A stretch of 64,000 nucleotides of DNA from the NCBI RefSeq assembly GCF_016808095.1, contig NC_068974.1, positions 10,478,001 through 10,542,000 of the forward strand, in the 5' to 3' direction. Below, in pieces: positions 1 to 9,077 of the stretch. This stretch comes from Vigna angularis (Eukaryota; Streptophyta; Magnoliopsida; Fabales; Fabaceae). A program made the position numbers and the translations under genes. Every line of letters begins with the position of its first letter. The first letter of the stretch is position 1. The notes beneath the pieces were generated by a model. The model did not search any database. It was given only the letters and a program-made list of their open reading frames with translations, and was not told the origin of the DNA.

Positions 1-611
1 AAAGCTCCAAGAACTTTTAAGGAAGACCATGGTGTTCATCTTTGGAGATATCTTGAAGAGCAAGGATTGTGTGCTTTTATTGTCTTATCAAATCTGCACT
101 AAAAGAGTCTATTTTGGTGATCAGGAATTCAATCTTGTGAAGATTGATGTTATTTCCCTTTTGTGACTACAGGAAGAGGACGTGTTGCGTTCTGGACTTT
201 GAGGGGTTTCTCAAAGGGTTGAAGACGACAGGAGAGGGGACATCTTATTGCTGGTCTTTGTGTGTTGAATGCCTATATTTTGATTAGAGGGTTAGAAAGG
301 TGTTTTATATTTTTGACGTGGAGGTCTCTATAAAAGCCTTGTTGTAAAAGTCTTGATCATTATAGTGCCTTTGCCGAACCAGTATAAAAAATAGTGTTTG
401 ATTTTTCTATCCCTACACTTTTACTTAATCAACTCTATATTGCGTTTAATCAACTTTATTTCCGCTGCACTTAAAAATCTTTTTCTTTGTGTTTCAAGAA
501 AGTTTTTTAAAGTCATCTACTTTGCAAAAAAGATTTAAAGAAAACATTGTTTTTGTATTTCACCAATTCACCCCCTCTTGGTGTTGAAAATTAAGCAATT
601 CTAGGTTAACA
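1..611 (+). repeat. copia-1 5' LTR, 3' portion
   Basis: This is homologous along its length to 14318-14966 and to 31455-32103. It ends in ttaaca directly before the primer-binding site. The start of the LTR lies outside the window, since complete copies are about 1.40 kb. Confidence 0.88.
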
Positions 612-613
612 AT

Positions 614-631
614 TGGCACCAGAGCTGGTTT
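614..631 (+). other. copia-1 primer-binding site (initiator tRNA-Met type)
   Basis: TGGCACCAGAGCTGGTTT lies 3 nt after the LTR end and resembles the usual copia PBS (TGGTATCAGAGC...), complementary to the 3' end of initiator tRNA-Met. Two bases differ in the first seven. Confidence 0.75.
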
Positions 632-692
632 TAATAAAATATTTGAAAAACTAGTCGATTATGTTTTCTGTTAAATCGACTGATCCTGGAAA

Positions 693-1366
693 ATGGCTTC
701 TATTTTTCAAACAGGAAGGGCTAATGAATCTGGTTTTGAAATATGCATGTTACTTGCAATGAAAAATCAAAATCAATCACTAATGGTTTTTACGAATCAT
801 TTGAAACAGGTTCTTTGCGAAATGGGAAAAATTATGTTGATGGTTTGGAATTCGAATTGGAAAGAGTAGATCTTCAAGCTGAAAAATTTATGAAATTCAT
901 CAAGAAGGATCACAAGAATCAGAATGATGATAGAGAGAAGGTGTCTGAAAATAATCTCATCATGATGGAAAAATTAGAAACGGAAAAAGACTGGTTGAAG
1001 CAAGGATTAAAAAGCTCCATGTGGTATTTGGACAGCAGATGCTCTAGACACATGACAGGAGATTCAACAAAATTCACAAGCATTTCTTACAAGACGTCTG
1101 GCCATGTTACATACGGGGATAACAACAAAGGAAGAATCATCGGCATTGGTAAAATCAAAACTCCCTCTTCTTATGAGATTAAAGATTTGCTTCTTGTTGA
1201 AGGACTAAAACACAATATGCTTAGTATTAGTCAGTTGTGTGACAGAGGACTTAAAGTTACGTTTGAACCTAAGTATTATGTGATCAGCAATGATTCAACT
1301 GACGAGCTGCTACTTGTGGGAAAAAGATTCAATAATATCTACACAATCGATTTCAAAGAAACTTGA
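693..1366 (+). pseudogene. copia-1 gag remnant fused to aspartic protease
   Basis: An ATG at 693 (MASIFQTG...) has the position of a copia gag start, but most of gag is missing. The readable frame 743-1366 gives a short linker and then the retropepsin region. The usual active-site segment of this group is WYLDSGCSRHMTG. Here it reads WYLDSRCSRHMTG, so the catalytic D-S-G has become D-S-R. After it come the conserved GIGKI and HNMLSISQLCD segments. Loss of gag and the altered active site both indicate a dead copy. Confidence 0.85.
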
Positions 1367-1387
1367 TTCAAATAAGTTGTATGTCTG

Positions 1388-1669
1388 ATGACACAAGAAG
1401 ATGATGCATGGCTTTGGCACAAGATATTAGCTCACATCAACATGGGCCAACTAAATAGGCTTGTATCCAAGGATCTTATCATAGGTCTTCCTAGTATTCG
1501 TTGTGCCTCTAAAAGACTTTGTGATGCTTGCCAAAAGGGAAAACAAACAAGGCAATCCTTCAAGAATAAAAAGGAAATGTCCACCACCAGACCTTTGCAA
1601 CTTCTACACATGGACTTATTTGGTCCATCAAGGATAAAAGTGGACCTTCTTTATCTTTGCCAAGAGTGA
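1388..1669 (+). pseudogene. copia-1 GAG-pre-integrase (HHCC) domain and start of integrase
   Basis: WLWHKILAHINMGQLNRL followed by LCDACQKGKQ is the His-His-Cys-Cys zinc-binding module at the N-terminus of copia integrase. It leads into HMDLFGPSR, which carries the first catalytic Asp. The frame then breaks near 1660-1680, where the stretch between the first and second catalytic Asp is largely missing. Confidence 0.88.
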
Positions 1670-1679
1670 TACATTCAAG

Positions 1680-2660
1680 GTGTTCCAAAAGTTTACTATT
1701 GTAATTCAAAATGAGAAGGAAATCGGGATAAAGTCGATTAGAAGTGACCATGGAAAAGAATTTCAAAATGAAGCTTTCGATGAATATTGTGCTGAAATGG
1801 GGATATCTCACAACTTCTCTGCTCCAAGAACACGTCAGAAAAATGGAGTAGTTGAAATGAAGAATAGGGCTTTGGAAGAGTTGGCAAGAACCATGCTAAA
1901 TGAGAGGGACTTGCCTAAATATTTTTGGGCAGATGTAGTAAGTACAACATGCTATGTTTTAACCAAAGCTGTAATCAGATCAATTTTGAAGCTAACTCTA
2001 TATGAGCTTTTTAAGGGAAGAAAGCCAAACATCTCTCACCTAAGGATCTTGCGATGCAAATGTTTTGTGCTAAAAAATGGAAAGGAAAACCTTGGTAAAT
2101 TCGACTCCAAGGCTGATGAAGCAATTTTTATAGGATACTCACTTACTAGCAAAGCTTATCGGGTATACAACAAAAGAACAATGCGAGTTGAAGAATCTGT
2201 TCATGTTCTATTTGACGAGTATATTAAAACTGCAGTTAATTCTAAACAATTTAGAAAACCTATAAAAGCTGATGACTCTGTTGGAGAGGAAGAAGAAAAT
2301 GAGGGAACTCCTGAAGAAGAAAACACTGAAAATGAAATCGACTCTCCCAGAACAGAATCGATTAAGGAATGGAAAGTTCCTAAAAATGTCTCAACATGCA
2401 ACATAATTGGTGATATCTCGATAGGGGTTTCAACTAGAAGACAACTCAATCAGTTATGCATGAACGTTGCCTATGTTTCCAAAATTGAACCAAAGAAGGT
2501 TGAAGATGCTCTTGCAGAGGAAAGTTGGATGAGGGCTATGCAGGAGGAACTGAATCAATTTGAAAGGAACAATGTGTGGGAACTAGTCCCAAGAAATGAA
2601 AACTCGCAGGTTATTGGTACTAAGTGGGTTTTTAGAAACAAGATGGATGATTCAGGGTAA
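1680..2660 (+). pseudogene. copia-1 integrase core and start of reverse transcriptase
   Basis: SDHGKEFQN carries the second integrase Asp and NGVVEMKNR the catalytic Glu; the usual form is GVVERKNR. Then come the conserved KFDSKADEAIFIGYS region, an acidic linker, and the beginning of RT_2 (EESWMRAMQEELNQFERNN, then TKWVFRNK). The frame ends at an in-frame TAA (2658-2660), after which the same frame carries on with typical RT sequence ([12 protein letters not shown]). Confidence 0.88.
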
Positions 2661-3293
2661 ATCATAAAGAACAAAGCAAGACTGGTTGCTAAAGGCTACA
2701 GTCAAGAGGAAGGAATCGATTATGATGAGACATATGCACTAGTGGCTAGATTGGAAGCTATAAGAATTCTTCTTGTTGTTGCCTCTGTAATGAAGTTCAC
2801 ACTGTATCAAATGGATGTCAAGAGTGCATTCTTAAATGGATATATTAAGGAGGAAGTTTATGTGGAACAACCATCTGGTTTTGAGGACTTTGAACACGCA
2901 GATTATGTTTTCAAGCTTAAAAAAGCTCTATATGGTTTGAAGCAAGCTCCTAGGTCATGGTATGAACGTTTAAGTGAATTCCTGGGAAAGAAGGGATCCT
3001 CCAGGGGTAAACTTGATTTTATTCTCTTTATTAAAAAATTCAAATAAAGATAAATTGTATGTTCAAATTTATGTTGATGACATTATTTTTGGATCAACTA
3101 AGTCTACTCTATGCAAAGAATTCTCTAAGACCATGCAGGATGAGTTTGAGATGTCCATGATGGGAGAACTTAATTACTTCCTAGGACTTCAAGTCAAGCA
3201 CACTAAGGAAGGAATCTTCATTCATCAGTCCAAGTACTGCACTGATTTATTAAAGAAATTTAAAATGCTGGATTGCAAAGAGGTTGCCACTCC
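2661..3293 (+). pseudogene. copia-1 reverse transcriptase
   Basis: [37 protein letters not shown] and YVDDIIFGSTK are the hallmark motifs of Ty1/copia reverse transcriptase, including the YVDD catalytic box. There is a frameshift between about 2985 and 3040. The domain stops at 3293, where a gypsy LTR was inserted, and resumes at 4766. Confidence 0.92.
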
Positions 3294-4760
3294 TGATAAC
3301 GGTTCAAAATACCGTTATCTGTGATATAAATTTGATACTAAATGCACCCCTTTTCTGCTTAGAAACCTACTTAGAATCATGTTTTTCTTTTAAGTTGTGT
3401 GAATAAGAGAGTTGAAGTTGAATTTAATGATTTTATGACTAATTTCCCTTCTTTTGATAGAAAATGAGATAATATGGAAAGCAGGGATGGAGTTCCATGG
3501 AGATGGAGCTCAGAAAGGCCTGAACAAGCACTAGAAGGGAGGAGTGCTCGAAGCTTGAGCGTCATATTTAGAGGCTTGAGCGTAGAAGAGTATCGCTCAA
3601 CGCCCGGGGGCCCTTTTTGGGGCGCTTAAGCGCTGGAGGCTCGAAGCTTGGGCGTCTTCTGCATGGCTTGAGCGTGGAAGACTATTGCTCGCCGCTCGGG
3701 CACCTTTTGTTGGGCGCTTGAGCACCAACAGCACAAAGGTTGGGCGTCCTCTGGAAGGCTTAAGCGCAGGAAGTGTCGTTCACCGCCCGGGCGCCCCTTT
3801 TAGGGTGCTTGGGCACCGAACGTAGAAGGCTTGGGCTATCTCTAAGAGGCTTGAGCATGGAAGACCACCGCTCGCCGCTCGGGCGCCCTAAGTGGGGTGC
3901 TTGAGCACCATTCTCCCGGGCTTGGGCTTTGTTTCTGTTATACTTTTATTCTATTTAAAGGACCGAGACGTCCTAGGTTTGAATCTTTGGCTGGAGCAGC
4001 ACAACAACACACTCTTCCACTCTCTGAAGGCAGATTTTGATGCGAAAGCGTCCTTCCCCTACTTTTAAGGTTTTGCTATCTCATGCTTTTCCATTCTTCA
4101 TCTAGTTTCTCCATGTATATGGGGAACTAAACTCTATTTGTTGTTGGGGGATTATGTAACCTTGTGAACTCTCATGTATTTGAATTGATTCTTAATTCCA
4201 TATGTTTTTTCATTAATTGTAACGCATGATTTATGAATTGCATGAGTGTTGGGAGGTTCCTTACAATTCAGGTTCTTGTTGAATTACCTCCAAGAATAAT
4301 ATTTCTCAAGGATGAGGGTATGAGTCTTGGTCGTCTTAAGCTCTTGATCTTCACATTTAATCACTAGGAATGCTAGGAATTGCATGAACTGGTGGTTAAG
4401 GACAGGCTTATTCGTCGAGGGATTGGGTTTAGGTGATTTAGTGAGTGACGTTAACACTAATGCATAAAGAAGAATTCTTACATACATAGGAGGGAACTGG
4501 GTGAAATCTAACCCCAACAACATATTCATCTCATTATAGACAACATCTGTTCATCTTTGTGTTACTCTGCTATTGATCAAACTGCATTCATATTTAATTT
4601 TCTGTCTTTGCATCTTAAACTAATGATCTCATTTTATTTAAGTCTTAATTAATCAAGTTATCACACGACTGTTTAGTGCCGAGAGTCCTCTGGATACGAT
4701 ACTTGGTCTTACCATTTTATATTACTTGTGCGATTCGGTACATTTGCCGATCCATCAACA
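3294..4760 (+). mobile_element. Solo LTR of an Athila-like Ty3/gypsy family, inserted in copia-1 pol
   Basis: It starts TGATAACGG and ends ATCAACA. Its ends and layout match the LTRs at 34406 and 47431 (the same start, and the cgatacttggtcttacc block near the end). It is flanked by a 5-bp duplication, actcc at 3289-3293 and actct at 4761-4765, with one mismatch. Copia-1 pol resumes directly after it. No internal region or PBS is present, so it is a solo LTR left by LTR-LTR recombination. Confidence 0.9.
3535..3925 (+). repeat. GC-rich minisatellite inside the solo LTR
   Basis: About four to five imperfect copies of an approximately 85-bp unit contain gaggcttgagcg, ccgctcgggcgcc and ttttggggcgcttgagc. 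It is much more GC-rich than the surrounding DNA. Confidence 0.75.
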
Positions 4761-4765
4761 ACTCT

Positions 4766-5480
4766 CATGGCAACAAATTGCTACCTGGATCTTGATGAAG
4801 CTGGCAAAGTTGTTGATAAAAAAATGTATAGAGGTATGATTGGATCTCTATTGTACTTAACTACTAGTGACCTGACATTATGCATAGTGTATGTCTTTGT
4901 GCTAAGATTCAGTCTTTACCAAAAGAATCAAACCTAATGGCTGTAAAAAGAATTTTGAAATATCTTAAAGGAACCAAAAATATTGGACTGTGGTATCAAA
5001 TGGTACAAGTATTTTTCTTGAAAGTTATAGTGATTCTGATTTTGGTGGCTGTAAGCTAGATAGAAAGAGAACTAGTGGTACTTGTCATCTACTTGGATCT
5101 TCTCTAGTCTCTTGGCATTCAAAGAAACAAGCTTATGTGGCATTATCTACCACAAAAGCTGAATACATAGTAGCAGGAAGTTGTTCTGCTCAGTCTCTTT
5201 GGATAAAAAGTCAACTAGAAGATTATGACACATCTTTAAATCATATACCTTTAAAATGTGATAACACAAGTGCGATAAATCTAACTAAAAATCTTGTTCT
5301 TCATTCGAAAACTAAGCATATTGAAATAAGACATCATTTCATACGCGATCACATCCTAAAGGGTGAAATTAAGGTCGAATATGTAGACACCTTACATCTA
5401 TGAGCTGATATTTTTACAAAACCGTTGAACAAGGAAATATTTTATACTATTCGAAATGAATTGGGAATCTTAAATCATAC
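4766..5480 (+). pseudogene. copia-1 reverse transcriptase C-terminus and RNase H
   Basis: MYRGMIGSLLYLT is the RT connection region of copia elements. SYSDSDFGGCKLDRKRTSG, LVSWHSKKQ, STTKAEYI and KTKHIEIRHHFIRDH are the RNase H segments, with acidic residues at the expected positions. It is followed by a degraded ADIFTKPL motif and ELGIL, the normal C-terminus. Several frame changes (near 4920-4990) and a stop at 5401-5403 break it. Confidence 0.92.
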
Positions 5481-5486
5481 TAGTAT

Positions 5487-7095
5487 TGATAATGCTAAAT
5501 TTTACCATTTTTTAAGCATCATTTTAGTAGCAAAATCAACTCCTTTCTAACTTATAACTTGTTTAATCCTCTTCTTTTGTCTTGTTTTCTGAATAATTGT
5601 GTTTTTGGCTACTTTGATGTACTTTCATCAATAATCCCTTATTTTGTAGCTAAAAATGAGCTTAGAAGAGTCTCCAACAAATTATAGAGTTGAACCAACA
5701 CAAAGCACACAGAAACGCTCGTCACATGCAGAAACGCTCGGCGCCAAAGAGAACGAACGCTCGCCCTGTGGACGCAAAAGTGGACGTTCGTCCAATTACC
5801 AGAAGTGGACGTTCGTCCAGCTAGCAGCAGTGGACGCTCCTCTAGCGAGCAGAAGAGGATGCACGTCTAGCGAGGACGCGTAGTGGACGCTCAGCCAAGC
5901 AGAAGTGGACGCTCGTCCAGCCAAGCAGAAGAGGATGCTCGCTCAGTCAGGCAGAAGTGGACGCTCGTCCAGCCAGGCAGAAGAGGACGCCCGTCCAGAG
6001 AGAGAAGAGGACGCTCGTCCAGAGAGGCGCTCAAAAGACGCTCGTCCTAAGAGACGCGCAGTGGACGCTCGTCCAGCGAAGAAAGGAGAGAACGCACGTC
6101 CAGCGAGCTAAGAGGACGCTCGTTCACGCTCTGTGGACGCTGTTTTTGCGAGAAGCTCGCGCCTGGGCGCTAGAGAAGGGGCGCTGGGCGCGATTTTTAC
6201 AGATGTGGCAGACAAAGCTTATTTAACCTAGAAACGCGAAGGGGTTTGGGTCTTTGGTTTTTTGGAGGTGCGATTTCACGTCTAGAGCTCATGGAGGGCG
6301 CGAGGAGCTTGTGGGAACATCTCGTCCTCTTCCTTTGGGTCTCCTTCTTCTTCCATCTTCCATGTTTGTAAGCTTTAGGGTTCTCCATGGAAATGGAGAA
6401 CCAGATTCATCTTGTTAGGGATAGATGTAGCCTCTGAATTCTTGTGTATTTGTTGAATGATTTGATTATATATATGCCTTTTCTATCAATTGCTAGTATT
6501 CTTGTTTTCGATCTTAAAGCTTGCATGTAATGGGGACGTTCATGACTTGATTTTGGGGTTTTATGGATTATGGGTGCGTAAGATGAAACCCAGAACTGAA
6601 ATAGGAGTCCTTGTGGTTCATTGATTCTAGGGATGGAAGATGATTCACATGTTGTCTTAGATCCTAGCTCTTTAATGCGGGTTTGCTTGTTAGATCGTCC
6701 AAGGGATTGGAGTTTGATAAGGAAATCCTAGGCTCTTTCACCTAAGGGATTAGGGCTAGAGTGTTTTAGTGGATTGACTTTAGTAAATTGATAGAGAGGA
6801 GATGAATTTAGTCATACACAAGAGTGCATTGGTGAAAACTAACCTTAATAATGTCTTTTCATACCATTTCTAGTCTTTTCCATTTCCAAGTGCCTTCAAT
6901 ACCAAAGTCCAAACTTGTAATTACTTGTGAATTTATGTTTCTGCACTTGTTCTGTAAATTGATGTTATGTTCTTGACTCTATATGAGTTGTTAATCGCAC
7001 AATTCTCTAGTATTACGAGTCTCTTGGGAAAACGATACCTGGTCTTACCGGTTTATTACTTGAACGATTCGGTGCGCTTGCCGAAATCGCCTTAA
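5487..7095 (+). repeat. Athila-like gypsy 5' LTR (subtype with GACGCTCGTCC repeats)
   Basis: It begins TGATAATGC just after the copia-1 pol end and finishes ...CGCCTTAACA directly before a PBS. The last 120 bp (cgatacctggtcttacc, attacttgaacgattcggt) are homologous to the ends of the LTRs at 34406, 36537 and 47431. No matching 3' LTR was found in the window, so the element is truncated. The start position is less certain than the end. Confidence 0.7.
5710..6135 (+). repeat. Tandem minisatellite, unit about 30-36 bp (GTGGACGCTCGTCC core)
   Basis: At least twelve imperfect copies of gtggacgctcgtccagc...agaag follow one another inside the LTR. Some copies carry gttcgtcc or gcccgtcc. Reading frames through it give Arg/Ala/Asp-rich peptides, which I treat as a by-product of the repeat and not as genes. 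Confidence 0.85.
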
Positions 7096-7103
7096 CAAGT
7101 TTT

Positions 7104-7156
7104 TGGCGCCGTTGCTGGGGATCGAACCCGGGTCACCCGCGTGACAGGCGGGAATA
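7104..7156 (-). other. Primer-binding site extended into 53 nt of antisense tRNA-Asp
   Basis: The PBS of this LTR family is TGGCGCCGTTG followed by (C/T)(C/T)GGGGA, complementary to the 3' end of tRNA-Asp. In the other copies here (35701-35718 and 36471-36488) the match stops at about 18 nt. In this copy it runs on through the T-arm, variable loop, anticodon arm (gtgacaggc contains the complement of anticodon GTC) and up to ggaata. That is about 53 nt starting with the complement of CCA, with one mismatch (ct for cc at 7115-7116). The tRNA sequence is from general knowledge. The rest of the tRNA is missing, so this is not a tRNA gene. Confidence 0.8.
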
Positions 7157-7751
7157 GTTATTTAATCTTATTATAATCAAATGTGTTAGGTATGAAGTTG
7201 AATGTATTACTGATTATTGTTGCATTCATACATCTACACATGCATATTATAACTATAACAATTCTTGTATTACATGATTTTAAAATGCTTGATCTAGAAA
7301 AGATCTTGAAAGGTTTTTGTTGGAACATTGCTTTTGTGATGGACGAGCGCCCGAGAAGATGACGAGAGAAGCTGTGCGAGCACGATTCGAACTCCTCGAG
7401 CCTTCCTCGACGAGATAAGACGCAGCGGATATGAAAACGAAGCTCTAGATTGAGAGCTGACTCGAAGGAAACTGAGAGAAACGAAATCAATTGCAGAAAA
7501 CCCTAGAAAAGAGGGAAAACTCAAAATGAACCGATTAATCGGTTCGAACTCAAGATTGAACGGTGGAAAAGGTTTGGAACAGATCAAGAGTGATTTTAAT
7601 TGGCTAAAATCAGAGAAAATGATGAAAGATGAAGAAACCCTAACCAAATGTGCAGATGATTTGGTGACAGTGGAAGAATGATGAAGAAACTAGTGAATCT
7701 GATACTTACTGAGGAAAAGAGATGGATCTGTGATGAAGAATGGTTGGTGAT
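7157..7751. other. No gene identified (leader of a gypsy element?)
   Basis: This follows the tRNA-Asp-type PBS and should be the 5' leader of the element. I see no retroelement domain. Short minus-strand frames here are Ser/Phe-rich and unsupported. Confidence 0.5.
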
Positions 7752-8052
7752 GATCAAGAACACTCTCGACAGAGAAATGCGAATGAGAAATAAGTGAAGA
7801 GTGATGTGCTGATGAAGAAACGAAGGAGGACGCGTGGCTGTTGAAGGTGTAGGCAGTTTGGAACGCTGATGTGAGGTGGCAGCAAAGAATGGTAACGTGA
7901 GAGAGAAGCACAGTGGAAATTGGAAAATGAAAGTGAGAGAGATGCTTGGAAGGTGGCCAGAGGGAGTCTTTGGACTCTCTCTAGCCTATGACTTTCAAGA
8001 GAGAATAATTTCTTATTTTCAGAAAATTCAATTCTCATTAATCTTAAAAGTG
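7752..8052. repeat. Direct repeat, left copy (300 bp)
   Basis: From gatcaagaacactctc to aatcttaaaagtg it matches 12549-12848 with only scattered substitutions. The two copies flank a minus-strand gypsy gag and a long non-coding stretch. They may be parts of that element's LTRs, but TG/CA termini and a PPT are not clear, so I leave the class open. Confidence 0.85.
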
Positions 8053-8375
8053 ATTAATATCAATCCAAGAAAGAATTTTTCTTTAAAATCAAGGAAATAA
8101 GGACTTCTAATATTTTGTTTTATCACATTTGAAAATTCTAGAAGTCCAAATTCAGTTTTGTCTTGATTTATTTCTTTCTTAAAAGATAAGAATAATTCAA
8201 GATTTGAATTGTCATAGTTTGAAAAAGTTTGCATAGAATATAAAATGACAATTTGTTTGAAAGAGAAATTAAAAATTGAAAAATAATCAATTATTGGAAA
8301 AGAAATAAAGATTTGAAAACCTTCCCTTTTAGGTTCCATGGTCTTTGAAAGAATAGGATTTGTCATCAGTAACAA

Positions 8376-8630
8376 TTTCTCCTTTTCTTTCTTCTCTCTT
8401 TCTTGCCTTTCTCTCTTTTCTTCTTCTTTTCTCTCTTTTTGTTTTCTCTCTTCTTCTTTTCTTTTATCTTCTTCTCTTTCTTCCTTTTCTTCTCTTCTTC
8501 TCTCTTCTTCTCTTCTTAATTCCTCTCTTCTTCTTTCTTCTCTTTTCTCGTTTTCTTCTCTCTCTTTCTTCTCTTCTTTCCTTTCTTCCTTTTCTTTTCT
8601 CTTATTCTCTCTTTTTCTTTTCTTATCCTT
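8376..8630. repeat. Polypyrimidine tract (CTTCTTTTCTCTC, about 255 bp)
   Basis: It is almost pure C/T on the plus strand, so pure A/G on the minus strand. Read on the minus strand it lies downstream of a gypsy gag and would encode a Lys/Glu/Arg-rich stretch. It could be an expanded simple repeat within an old gag tail. Confidence 0.85.
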
Positions 8631-8693
8631 GATCTCTTTAAGTCTTACCCCAAATTCTAATTCTCTACGAAGAAACCCATGACCATTTAAACT

Positions 8694-9077
8694 CTAAAGA
8701 AATAATTTTCCATCATCAATGCAATCCCTAATTAGTTCCAGGTTTCTTTTAATACTTGAAGGCACAAACTTTCTTCTCATGCAAGAATTTAAATCATGCC
8801 AATCACGTATAGAAGACTTTCTACCTTTCCTAACAGGATATTTTCTTTCATCCCACCACTCACTTGCATGCTCTTCTAACTTAGAGAGATATATACTAAG
8901 GACATAATATTCACTCTCTTCATAAAACCAGGGATTTATTTTATCAATTTCTTTTTCCCAAGCTAGGTATGTTAATGCACCTATGTCTTTACCAAAGGAT
9001 GGAAGATTCCTAGCTTGTTTAAACATTTCATCAACATTATCTAACCTAGAAGACCTATATGAACTATAAGAAGACAT
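8694..9077 (-). pseudogene. Ty3/gypsy gag fragment
   Basis: A 127-residue frame beginning MSSYSSYRSS contains WEKEIDKI, LEEHASEWWDERK, then IRDWHDLNSCMRRKFVP. The W..E/D, A..WW and W..L...MR.RF(V)P pattern is the core of the plant Ty3/gypsy retrotransposon gag family (PF03732). It ends early at a stop, and no protease or pol is found downstream on the minus strand, so it is a remnant. Confidence 0.82.

Noticed and set aside
5656..6226. Arg/Ala/Asp-rich proteins (DARPA repeats) in two frames
   Set aside because: All frames through a 30-36-bp minisatellite stay open; the peptides follow from the repeat.
7104..7156. Minus-strand tRNA-Asp gene
   Set aside because: Only about 53 of 75 nt are present, the D-arm and acceptor 5' strand are missing, CCA is encoded, and it sits exactly at a PBS.
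8338..8682. Ser/Leu/Phe-rich plus-strand proteins
   Set aside because: Translation of a pure pyrimidine tract; several frames are open for the same reason.
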